Shown here one piece after another: positions 27,574-35,652 of a DNA stretch of 64,000 nucleotides; position 1 is the stretch's first letter; every line of letters starts with the position of its first letter. Made by a program: the position numbers and the translations under genes. The notes beneath the pieces are model-generated. The model was not told the origin of the DNA and did not search any database. It saw only the letters and a list, made by a program, of their open reading frames with translations. Where the stretch lies: assembly GCA_011526085.1 (NCBI GenBank), contig WYBC01000039.1, forward strand, positions 186,001 to 250,000, given 5' to 3'. This DNA is from Lysobacter sp. Lineage in GTDB: Bacteria > Pseudomonadota > Gammaproteobacteria > Xanthomonadales > Xanthomonadaceae.

Positions 27574-29973
27574 TCAGAAGCCGAAGCCGAAGTTCACGCC
27601 GATCACGCGCGGCGGCAGGTACTGCGACAGATAGATGAAGTTGCCGGGCGAGACCTGGGTGCGGCCGGCGTTGGTCCGGACGCGTCCGTCGGCGACGTTG
27701 TCGACGTACAGGTCCATCCACCATTTGCTCTGCGGTGCCTCGTAGCGCAGCGTGAAATCGCCGCGGGCATAGCTTTTCTGCTTGTCGCCGTCGCCGAGGT
27801 TGAACGGGCTGAGCCAGCTTTCGGTCTCGTAGTGCGCGCTGATCCGCGGTGTGATCCGGGCGCCGCTGGCGAGATCGAAATCGTGCTCGTAGGCGACATG
27901 CAGCTGCGCGTCCGGCGCGTGCGCCAGCTCGTTGCCGGTCACGTCCAGGCAGTTGCCGATGCCCGACGCCGGCGGACATGCGGGCAGGCCCTGGTAGTCG
28001 TTGCTGCCGGCGTAGCGCAGGGTGCCGAGTTTTTTCTGGTGCAGCAGCGACAGCACCACCTGCAGGCGATCGTTGTCGGTGAGCCGCGCGTTCAGTTCGG
28101 ATTCGAATCCCGAGACCTTGGTGCTGCCTTCCACGTTGGAGAAGCCCAGCCCGCGGCTGCCGTCGACGAAGGTGATCGGCGCGGCCAGCTGGAAATCGCG
28201 GAAGTCCATGTAGAACAGCGCGTTGTTCCAGGTGATGCGGCCGTCGCGGAAGCTGTTCTTGGTGCCGATCTCGTAACTGGTCAGGGTTTCGTGGTCGTAC
28301 GGCACGCCGCCGTCCTGCAGGCCGCCGGACTTGTAGCCGGTCGAGACCGAGCCGTAGATCAGGAATTTGTCGGTGATGTCGCCGTCGGCGCGGATCAGCC
28401 ACGTCGTCTGTTCGTGGTCGTACTCGCCATCGTTGATGCCGCCCACGCCGAAGCCGAAGCCGGTGCCCGGCCCGGGCGTGGTGCCGGTGGAGATCGGCAC
28501 CTGCGGCACCGCCGGGTTGTATTGCCAGCCCCAGCCGCGACCGCCGTTGTTCTCCTTGTGGTCGTCGGTATAGCGCAGGCCGCCGGTGAGGCGGAAGTCG
28601 TCGCTGATGTTCCAGGTGGCCTGGCCGAAGATCGCGGCGGAAGACACTTTCTGCTCGGGCTGGATGAACGATCCCTGCCACGCCACGGTGCCCTGCTGGG
28701 TGCCGTTGAAGATCGGGATGTCGAAGCGGATGTCGTTCTCTTCCGCGGCGTAGTACAGGCCGAGGATCCAGTCGATCGTGTTCTCGCCGGCGGTCTTCAG
28801 GTTCAGCTCGTGGCTGTGGCTGAAGTAGTTCGAGTAGTTGGTGCGGTCCTGCTGGAAGGTCGCGCCGGTGGAGAAACTGGTGGGCACCTGGGCGCCGCCG
28901 TCCTGATCGTAGTCGCTCGATCCGCTGAAATCGCTGATGCCCGCGATGTAGCTGAGGCTCAGATGGTCGTTGATGTCGTAGTCGACGCGGCTGCGCAGCG
29001 CGAGCACGTCGCGTTCGAGATGCGGCGCGACGTCGATCAGCGCCGACCAGAACGGCTGGCCCGCGCGCGGCTTCTGCATCAGGTTGGCGTTGGGCGTGCC
29101 ACGGTCGCGGAAATATTCGACCGACAGGTTCCAGCTCAGCGCGTCGCTGGGCTGCCACAGGCTGCTGATGCGGAACGCGGACTGGTTCTGCGCGTTGTAC
29201 TTGTCGCCGCTGGTCACGAACAGGTTGGGATTGATCGGCTGGAAATCCGCCGCCGCGCCGCCGCTGGCCAGCCATGCGGCCTGCTGGTCGGCCAGCGAGG
29301 GAATCTGTCCGATCGGATCCTGGTAATCGACGTAACCGTCGTGCTGTTCGTGCGCGAACGCCACGCGCAGCGCCCAGGTGTCGGTCATCGGCACGTTGAC
29401 CGCGGCGCGCGCGCCGAAGCGGTCGTATTCGCCGATGCCGAACTGCACCGTGCCCGAGCTGTCGCCGATCACCGGCCTGGCGGTCTGCATGTTCACCGCG
29501 CCGACCGTGGAGTTGCGGCCCCACAGCGTGCCCTGCGGGCCGCGCAGCACTTCCACCGAATCCAGATCCATCAGCAGCGCGGCGGCGCCTTCGGCGCGCG
29601 GCGTGTAGATGCCGTCGACGAACAGCGCGACCTCGGGGTCGGCGTATTCGGTCTTGGCGCTGTCGTTGCCGATGCCGCGCAGGGTGAGGGTGATCACGCC
29701 ATGGTCGCCCTGGGTGGTGGCCTGGAAGCCGGGCACCAGCGAGGTGACGTCCTGGACGGTCATCACGCGTTCCTTGTCGAGCGTGTCGGCGCTGATCGCC
29801 GAGATCGCGACGGGCGTGCGCTGCAGCGGCGTGCTGCGCTTGGTGGCGGTGACCACGATCTCGTCGAGTTGCTGATCGCCATCGCCCGTCGAAGGCGCGT
29901 CCTGCGCGCCCGCGTGGCCTGCCGCGAGCACGGCGAGGATGGTCGCGGACAGAGTCTTGTACCGGTGTTTCAT
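27574..29973 (-). CDS. TonB-dependent receptor of the glucoside locus
   Basis: Outer-membrane transporter of 799 residues with Sec signal (cleaved near GHAGAQ, residue 24), TonB box DEIVVTATKR, plug domain (RTPVAISAISADTLD, LRGIGND, VEVLRGPQGTLWGRN) and a beta-barrel ending in VNFGFGF. It belongs to the common FecA/CirA-like class rather than the Xanthomonas oligosaccharide class. ATG 29973 is preceded by GGGGAGGA with good spacing. It is divergent from the halogenase-like gene across 226 bases that carry two LacI-type operator candidates, so its regulation is probably by one or both LacI proteins encoded beyond the halogenase. Substrate inferred as a glucoside or glucan oligomer from the GH3 gene nearby. 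Confidence 0.92.
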   Translation of the reverse strand: MKHRYKTLSATILAVLAAGHAGAQDAPSTGDGDQQLDEIVVTATKRSTPLQRTPVAISAISADTLDKERVMTVQDVTSLVPGFQATTQGDHGVITLTLRGIGNDSAKTEYADPEVALFVDGIYTPRAEGAAALLMDLDSVEVLRGPQGTLWGRNSTVGAVNMQTARPVIGDSSGTVQFGIGEYDRFGARAAVNVPMTDTWALRVAFAHEQHDGYVDYQDPIGQIPSLADQQAAWLASGGAAADFQPINPNLFVTSGDKYNAQNQSAFRISSLWQPSDALSWNLSVEYFRDRGTPNANLMQKPRAGQPFWSALIDVAPHLERDVLALRSRVDYDINDHLSLSYIAGISDFSGSSDYDQDGGAQVPTSFSTGATFQQDRTNYSNYFSHSHELNLKTAGENTIDWILGLYYAAEENDIRFDIPIFNGTQQGTVAWQGSFIQPEQKVSSAAIFGQATWNISDDFRLTGGLRYTDDHKENNGGRGWGWQYNPAVPQVPISTGTTPGPGTGFGFGVGGINDGEYDHEQTTWLIRADGDITDKFLIYGSVSTGYKSGGLQDGGVPYDHETLTSYEIGTKNSFRDGRITWNNALFYMDFRDFQLAAPITFVDGSRGLGFSNVEGSTKVSGFESELNARLTDNDRLQVVLSLLHQKKLGTLRYAGSNDYQGLPACPPASGIGNCLDVTGNELAHAPDAQLHVAYEHDFDLASGARITPRISAHYETESWLSPFNLGDGDKQKSYARGDFTLRYEAPQSKWWMDLYVDNVADGRVRTNAGRTQVSPGNFIYLSQYLPPRVIGVNFGFGF

Positions 29974-30059
29974 CGAACGGGTCCTCCCCAGAAGTTTGAG
30001 TGTCGCGCAGCGCGTGGGCCCCGGCGTCCGAGGCCACGCGGCGGACACTGCACCCGTGA

Positions 30060-30073
30060 TGGCAGCGCTGTCA
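30060..30073. promoter_or_regulatory. LacI-type operator A, receptor side
   Basis: TGGCAGCGCTGTCA is a near-perfect palindrome (one mismatched pair). On the minus strand it overlaps TTGACA (30074-30069), a perfect -35 hexamer candidate for the receptor gene. A second site lies 23 bases away centre to centre, about two helical turns. Confidence 0.6.
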
Positions 30074-30081
30074 ACAAAAAA

Positions 30082-30110
30082 ATGACAGCGCAGTCATCCG
30101 GGCGTATATT
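30082..30110 (+). promoter_or_regulatory. Promoter and operator B of the halogenase-LacI operon
   Basis: ATGACA (30082-30087) and TATATT (30105-30110) are spaced 17 bases and make a good sigma-70-type promoter for the gene at 30200. The operator candidate TGACAGCGCAGTCA (30083-30096) overlaps the -35 box and spacer, a position suited to repression. Its left half is identical to that of the site upstream of the GH3 gene. Confidence 0.6.
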
Positions 30111-30199
30111 GCCCCCGATCCACCGCGGAACGGCCTGAAATCAGGCGGATTCCGGGCCGTCCGATGTTGCGGCGCAGCAAGCATTCGCGAGGAGGGGAG

Positions 30200-31762
30200 A
30201 TGCATCCGGTACGCAGGATCCTGATCGTCGGCGGCGGTACCGCGGGCTGGCTGGCGGCGTGTTACCTGGCGAAGACGCTCAACAGCCGCGCCCCGGGCGC
30301 GATCGCGATCTCGCTGGTGGAATCGTCGGACATTCCGGGCGTCGGCGTGGGCGAAGGCACGTTCCCGTCGATCCGCGGCACGCTTTCGGCGATCGGCATC
30401 GACGAGGCGCGCTTCCTGCGCACGTGCGGCGCGACCTTCAAGCAGGGGATCCGCTTCGTCGACTGGGTGCGTGCGCCGGGCGGCGACGGCATCGACCACT
30501 ATTTCCATCCGTTCAACGCGCCGAGCCAGCGACCCGGCGCGCCCGACCCGCTGCCGTACTGGCTGCTGGGCGACGCCGGCGCGGGCGTGCCCTTCGCCGA
30601 GGCCGCGACCATGCAGAAGCGCGTCGCCGATGCCGGCCGCGCGCCGAAGCGGATCGGCGATCCCGATTATCAGGGCCGGATGAACTATGCCTACCATTTC
30701 GACGCGGGCCGCTTCGCCGCGCTGTTGGCCGAGCACGGGCAATCGCTGGGCGTGCAGCGCACGATCGCGACGGTCGTCCGCGCCGAGCGCGACGAGGCGG
30801 GCGACATCGTCGGCGTCGAGACCCGCGAAGCCGGCACCCTGGTCGCGGATCTCTACATCGACTGCACCGGCTTCCGCGCGGCGCTGATCGGCGAAGCGAT
30901 GGGCGAGCCGCTGCGCAGCGTGCGCGACACGCTGTTCGTGGACCGTGCGCTGGCGATGCAGGTGCCGGACGACCGTGCCGATGCGCCGCTGCCCGCCTGC
31001 ACGATTTCGACCGCGCACGAGGCCGGGTGGACCTGGGACATCGCGCTGCAGGCGCGTCGCGGCGTGGGTTACGTGTATTCCAGCCGGCACAGCGACGATG
31101 CGCGCGCCGAAGCCGTCCTGCGGCGTTACATCGGCCCGCGGGCGGACGCGCTCACGCCGCGGCTGCTCACCTTCGACGCCGGCTGGCGCCCGGTGCAATG
31201 GAAGCGCAACTGCGTCGCCATCGGGCTCGCCGCGGGTTTCCTCGAACCGCTGGAATCCACCGGGATCGGCCTGATCGAGATCGCGACCTATCTCGTGGCG
31301 CATCTGTTGCCGCCCGACGGCGATTTCGCCCGGATCGCCCCACGCTTCAACGAGGCGATGAACGCGCGCTACGCGCGGATCGTCGATTTCCTCAAGCTGC
31401 ACTACTGCCTTACCCGCCGCACCGACAGCGCGTTCTGGCGCGACAACGCCGATCCGGCCAGCATGCCTGCGTCGCTGCGCGATCTGCTCGCGCTGTGGCG
31501 CCACCGTCCGCCGCACCGCCTGGATTTCGTGACCGACCTGGAGATGTTCCTGCCCGCGAGCTGGCAGTTCGTGCTCTACGGCATGGAATTCGCCACCGAT
31601 CCCGCCGCGTTGCGGCCGATGCACGCGCAGTCGGCGCGCGCGCGCGAGGAATTCCGGATGCTGCGCGCGGTCGCGGCCCGCGCGGTCGACGATCTGCCGC
31701 CGCATCGCGCGCTGCTCGACGCGCTGTGCGCCGATCCGCCGCGCGCACGCGCGCAGGCCTGA
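30200..31762 (+). CDS. Flavin-dependent tryptophan-halogenase-like protein
   Basis: A 520-residue member of the flavin-dependent tryptophan halogenase family (FADH2 plus halide to hypohalous acid, passed to a lysine). FAD motif ILIVGGGTAGWLAA at the N-terminus; GVGEGTFPSIRG near 50; the catalytic Lys region ATFKQGIRFVDW near 80 is intact; the catalytic Glu region LEPLESTGIGLIE near 340 is intact. The signature WxWxIP reads WTWDIA, losing the proline. ATG 30200 follows GAGGAGGGGAG. The two LacI genes follow at 48- and 62-base spacing, so the three are probably one operon. No natural-product genes are nearby; such genes next to TonB receptors in sugar-use loci have no settled function. Confidence 0.88.
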   Translation: MHPVRRILIVGGGTAGWLAACYLAKTLNSRAPGAIAISLVESSDIPGVGVGEGTFPSIRGTLSAIGIDEARFLRTCGATFKQGIRFVDWVRAPGGDGIDHYFHPFNAPSQRPGAPDPLPYWLLGDAGAGVPFAEAATMQKRVADAGRAPKRIGDPDYQGRMNYAYHFDAGRFAALLAEHGQSLGVQRTIATVVRAERDEAGDIVGVETREAGTLVADLYIDCTGFRAALIGEAMGEPLRSVRDTLFVDRALAMQVPDDRADAPLPACTISTAHEAGWTWDIALQARRGVGYVYSSRHSDDARAEAVLRRYIGPRADALTPRLLTFDAGWRPVQWKRNCVAIGLAAGFLEPLESTGIGLIEIATYLVAHLLPPDGDFARIAPRFNEAMNARYARIVDFLKLHYCLTRRTDSAFWRDNADPASMPASLRDLLALWRHRPPHRLDFVTDLEMFLPASWQFVLYGMEFATDPAALRPMHAQSARAREEFRMLRAVAARAVDDLPPHRALLDALCADPPRARAQA

Positions 31763-31810
31763 TCCGGTCGCGGTCGACGGCGCAGAGGACAGGACGGTAC
31801 AGGAAACGTC

Positions 31811-32848
31811 ATGGGCAAAATCACAGGCGGGGCCACCCGGATCGAGGATGTCGCGCGCGTCGCCGGCGTCTCGATGAAAACGGTGTCGCGGGTGTTCAAT
31901 CACGAGCCGAACGTGCGCGCGGACACCCGCGCGAAGGTCGAGGCCGCGGCGAAGGCGCTGCACTACCGGCCGAATCCGTCGGCGCGCAGCCTCGCCGGGC
32001 ATCGTTCGTACCTGATCGCGCTGGTCTACGACAATCCGTCGGCGAGCTATGTGATGGAAGTGATTTCCGGCGTGCTCGATGCCTGCGAGCCGGCGCGCTA
32101 CAGCATGATGGTGCGCCCGGTGAAGCTGGACGACCGCGATCACGTCGAACTGGTCGCGGAGACGGTGGCGCAGTACGCGCCGGACGGACTGATCCTGACG
32201 CCGCCGCTGACCGACGATGCCGCGCTGCTGCGCCGGCTGGATGCGCAGGGCGTGCGCTACGCCAGCATTTCGCCGAAGACCGCGAACGCGCGGCTGGGCG
32301 CGCATCTGGACGAGCGCAGCGCGGTGCGCGAGATGATGGCGCACATCGTGTCGCTGGGGCATCGCCGCATCGCCCACGTCAAGGGCCATCGCGATCACGG
32401 CGCGACGGACTGGCGCCTCGCGGGTTATCGCGACGGCCTGCGCGCGGCCGGCATCGCCTACGATCGCGCGCTGGTGGTGACCGGCGAGTTCTCGTTCGAG
32501 TCGGGCGCCGCGGCGGCGGAGCGACTGCTCGCGCTGGACGCGCCGCCCACCGCGATCTTCGCCGCCAACGACGATACCGCCGCCGGCATCATGCGGGTCG
32601 CGTCCGGGCGTGGGTTGCGGATCCCGCGGGATGTGTCGGTCTTCGGCTTCGACGATCTGCCGATGGCGCGGCAACTGTGGCCGGCGTTGACCACCGTGCG
32701 CCAGCCCAGCCGCGCGATGGGACGCATCGCCGCCGAGCAGCTGCTGCGCGCGATCCGCGGCGAGGCCGCGGGCATGGTCGAAGTGCCCTACGAACTGCGC
32801 CTGCGCGATTCCACCGGACCGGTGCCGACGCATCCGCGGCGACGCTGA
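31811..32848 (+). CDS. LacI-family transcriptional regulator (copy 1)
   Basis: A 345-residue repressor-type regulator. The N-terminal helix-turn-helix reads IEDVARVAGVSMKTVSRVFN with the hinge helix NPSARSLAG near residue 60; the rest is a periplasmic-binding-protein-like effector domain with FAANDDTAAGI near 250 and VFGFDDLP near 280. It is the second gene of the halogenase operon. A paralogue follows 62 bases downstream. Probable targets are the TGACAGCGCTGTCA-like sites at 30060, 30083 and 38381; the effector is probably a sugar released by the GH3 enzyme. Targets are inferred from proximity and operator style. Confidence 0.93.
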   Translation: MGKITGGATRIEDVARVAGVSMKTVSRVFNHEPNVRADTRAKVEAAAKALHYRPNPSARSLAGHRSYLIALVYDNPSASYVMEVISGVLDACEPARYSMMVRPVKLDDRDHVELVAETVAQYAPDGLILTPPLTDDAALLRRLDAQGVRYASISPKTANARLGAHLDERSAVREMMAHIVSLGHRRIAHVKGHRDHGATDWRLAGYRDGLRAAGIAYDRALVVTGEFSFESGAAAAERLLALDAPPTAIFAANDDTAAGIMRVASGRGLRIPRDVSVFGFDDLPMARQLWPALTTVRQPSRAMGRIAAEQLLRAIRGEAAGMVEVPYELRLRDSTGPVPTHPRRR

Positions 32849-32910
32849 GGGCCCGGCGGGGCGGTGCCGTACGCGGTGTATCATCGCCCGAGTGCAGGCC
32901 GGGGTGGACG

Positions 32911-33942
32911 ATGAGTTCCGGAGTGAGAATCGAGGCGGTCGCGCGCGCCGCAGGCGTGTCGATGAAGACGGTGTCGCGGGTGTTCAACCACGAACCGAAC
33001 GTGCGCCCGGAAACCCGCGCGAAGGTCGAAGCGGCCGCGAAGGCGCTGAACTATCGACCGAATCCCTCGGCCCGCAGCCTCGCCGGGCATCGTTCGTACC
33101 TGATCGCGCTGGCCTACGACAACCCGCCCGGCCACTACATCATGGACCTGATGTCCGGCGTGGTGGACGCCTGCGAAACCGCGCACTACAGCATGATGAT
33201 GCGACCGGTGGACTACGACAGCCACTCGCACGTCGACGTGATCGCCGAATGCGTGGGCCAGTACGCGCCCGACGGCATCCTGCTGGTGCCGCCGCTCACC
33301 GACGATGCGGCGCTGCTCGCGCGGCTCGCCGAGGCCGGCACCCGTCTGGCGTTCGTGTCGCCGGTGGATGCGCAGGCCCGGGTCGGCGCGCGGATGGACG
33401 AGCGCGCCGCGGTGCGCGAACTGATGGCGCATCTGGTCGCGCTCGGTCATCGCCGCATCGCGCACGTGAAGGGTCGCCGCGATCACGGCGCCACCGAATG
33501 GCGCCTCGCCGGCTATCGCGACGGTCTGCGCGCGGCCGGCCTGGCGTACGACAAATCGCTGGTGATTCCGGGTGAGTTCTCGTTCGAATCCGGGTCGGCT
33601 GCGCTGCAGGCGCTGCTGGCCCTGGAGGCGCCGCCGACCGCGATCTTCGCCGCCAACGACGACACCGCGGCCGGCGTGATGCACGCCGCGCTCGCGCGCG
33701 GCCTGCGCGTTCCCGACGATCTGTCGGTCTGCGGTTTCGACGATCAGCCGATGGCGCGGCAGCTGTGGCCCTCGCTCACCACCGTGCGCCAGCCGGTCGC
33801 GGCGATGGGGCGCATCGCCACGGAACAATTGCTGCTCTCGATCCGCGACGCCAGCGCCGGCACGATGGTCGAAGTGCCGTACGCGCTTTCGCTGCGCGAT
33901 TCCACCGGCCCGGTGCCGACGCGCGCGGGCCGCCGCGGCTGA
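32911..33942 (+). CDS. LacI-family transcriptional regulator (copy 2)
   Basis: A 343-residue paralogue of the preceding regulator. The recognition region GVSMKTVSRVFNHEPNVR and the hinge NPSARSLAGHRSYLIA are identical or nearly so, while the effector pocket differs more (for example VRPVKLDD versus MRPVDYDS near residue 100). This implies both copies bind the same operators but may sense different ligands. ATG 32911 has GGTGGA upstream. It is the last gene of the operon and converges on the symporter gene 51 bases away. Confidence 0.92.
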   Translation: MSSGVRIEAVARAAGVSMKTVSRVFNHEPNVRPETRAKVEAAAKALNYRPNPSARSLAGHRSYLIALAYDNPPGHYIMDLMSGVVDACETAHYSMMMRPVDYDSHSHVDVIAECVGQYAPDGILLVPPLTDDAALLARLAEAGTRLAFVSPVDAQARVGARMDERAAVRELMAHLVALGHRRIAHVKGRRDHGATEWRLAGYRDGLRAAGLAYDKSLVIPGEFSFESGSAALQALLALEAPPTAIFAANDDTAAGVMHAALARGLRVPDDLSVCGFDDQPMARQLWPSLTTVRQPVAAMGRIATEQLLLSIRDASAGTMVEVPYALSLRDSTGPVPTRAGRRG

Positions 33943-33993
33943 GCGCGTCCGGCGCATCGCGACGCCGGACGCGCGTTCACCGCCTTGCCGGTC

Positions 33994-35571
33994 TCACCAG
34001 AACGCCGCGTACAGCGCGATCAGGATGCCGATCACGCCGACCGCGCCGGCGTTGAACGATGCGCCGGTGGCGTAGCTCACGTCGTCGGTGCGGATGCGGT
34101 TGGCGTCGCCGCGCGCGCGCGTGGTCAGCGACACCACTACCGCCAGCGCCAGCGCCAGCAGGAATACCAGGCCGACCCGATCCATGAACGGCAGCGACGG
34201 CCACGCCAGTTTCAGCGCGATCGACAGCGCGAACGAACCGACCGCGGCCGCGATCGCGCCGGCTTCGTTCGCCCGCTTCCAGAACAGGCCGAGCATGAAG
34301 ATCACCACGATGCCCGGGGTGAAGAAGCCGGTGTATTCCTGGATGTACTGGAAGCCCTGATCGAAACCGCCGAGCAGCGGCTTCGCGGTCAGCACCGCGA
34401 GCACGATGGCCACGGTCGCCGCGATCCGGCCGACCTTCACCAGATGCGCCTGTTCGTGCGCCTTGCGTTCGCCCGTCCGGCCGCGCTTGGCGTAGAAATC
34501 GAGGGTGAAGATGGTCGAGACCGAATTGATCTTCGACGCCAGCGAGGCCACGATCGCCGCGATCAGCGCCGCGAACACCAGGCCCAGCACGCCGGTGGGC
34601 AGCAGCGCCATCATCTTCGGATAGGCCTGGTCGGGCTTTTCGAGATCGGTCACCAGCATCAGCGCGGCGATGCCCGGCAGCACCACGATCACCGGCATCA
34701 GCAGCTTCAGGAACGCCGCGAACACCACGCCCTTCTGCGCTTCGGCGATGTCCTTCGCCGCCAGCGCGCGCTGGATGATGTACTGGTTGAAGCCCCAGTA
34801 GCTGACGTTCATGATCCACATGCCGCCGATCAGCACGCTCAGCCCCGGCAGATCCTTGTAGAACGGATTGTCGGGCGAGAGGATCATCTCGAAGTGGCCC
34901 GGATGCGCCGCCATCAGCGTGTTGAAACCGCCGAGGATGCCGCCGTCGCCGCCGATGCGGTCCAGCGAAATGCCGACGATCAGCAATCCGCCCAGCACCA
35001 GCAGAGCGACCTGCACGATGTCGGTGAGCGCCACCGCCTTCAGCCCGCCGTACAACTGGTACAGCAGCGCGAATCCGCCGAGCAGCGCCAGCGCCGCGAA
35101 CTGGTCGATGCCGGTGACCTGGGTGACGGCGATCGAACCCAGCCACAGGATCGAGGTCAGGTTCACGAACACGTACAGGCCCAGCCAGAACACCGCCATG
35201 ATCGTGCGGATGGTCGGGCCGTAACGCTCCTCGAGGAACTGCGGCATGGTGTAGATGCCGTTGCGCAGGAACACCGGCAGGAAGAACTTGCCGACGATCA
35301 GCAGCGTGAGCGCGGCCATCCATTCGTACGAAGCGATGGCGAGGCCCAGCGCGTAGCCCGATCCCGACATGCCGATGATCTGTTCGGCCGAGATGTTCGC
35401 CGCGATCAGCGACGCGCCGATCGCCCACCACGGCAGCGACTTGCCGGCGAGGAAATAATCCTGCGCGTCCTTGCGATGCCCGGCCTTTTCGCGGGAGACC
35501 CATTGCGCCAGCGCGAAGATGCCGACCAGATAGGTCAGCACGATCACGGTATCGATCGTAGAAAGATTCAC
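33994..35571 (-). CDS. Sodium/solute symporter (SSS family), probable sugar importer
   Basis: A 525-residue inner-membrane protein with about 13 hydrophobic segments. It has the SSS family patterns YFLAGKSLPWWAIGASLIAA near residue 40, YGGLKAVALTDIVQ near 165 and SLASKINSVSTIFTLDFY near 345. It resembles the SGLT-type sugar transporters found in polysaccharide loci of Xanthomonadaceae and Bacteroidetes. It follows the GH3 gene by 81 bases on the same strand, so the two are likely co-transcribed: GH3 makes monosaccharide in the periplasm and this protein imports it with sodium. Confidence 0.9.
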   Translation of the reverse strand: MNLSTIDTVIVLTYLVGIFALAQWVSREKAGHRKDAQDYFLAGKSLPWWAIGASLIAANISAEQIIGMSGSGYALGLAIASYEWMAALTLLIVGKFFLPVFLRNGIYTMPQFLEERYGPTIRTIMAVFWLGLYVFVNLTSILWLGSIAVTQVTGIDQFAALALLGGFALLYQLYGGLKAVALTDIVQVALLVLGGLLIVGISLDRIGGDGGILGGFNTLMAAHPGHFEMILSPDNPFYKDLPGLSVLIGGMWIMNVSYWGFNQYIIQRALAAKDIAEAQKGVVFAAFLKLLMPVIVVLPGIAALMLVTDLEKPDQAYPKMMALLPTGVLGLVFAALIAAIVASLASKINSVSTIFTLDFYAKRGRTGERKAHEQAHLVKVGRIAATVAIVLAVLTAKPLLGGFDQGFQYIQEYTGFFTPGIVVIFMLGLFWKRANEAGAIAAAVGSFALSIALKLAWPSLPFMDRVGLVFLLALALAVVVSLTTRARGDANRIRTDDVSYATGASFNAGAVGVIGILIALYAAFW

Positions 35572-35652
35572 GTTCCCTCCCGGGGCGTTCGCCGTCTGCG
35601 CGGCTTCATGGTTGGATGATCCGAGCCGCGCGGTCGCGGTCGGCGGAATGCG

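Noticed and set aside
30259-33942. A 1227-codon plus-strand frame
   Set aside because: Only its last 1032 bases (LacI copy 2) are coding; the rest shadows the halogenase and LacI copy 1 in other frames.
27574-33942. Natural-product cluster built around the halogenase
   Set aside because: No NRPS, PKS, tailoring or resistance genes are nearby; neighbours are sugar-use genes sharing an operator.
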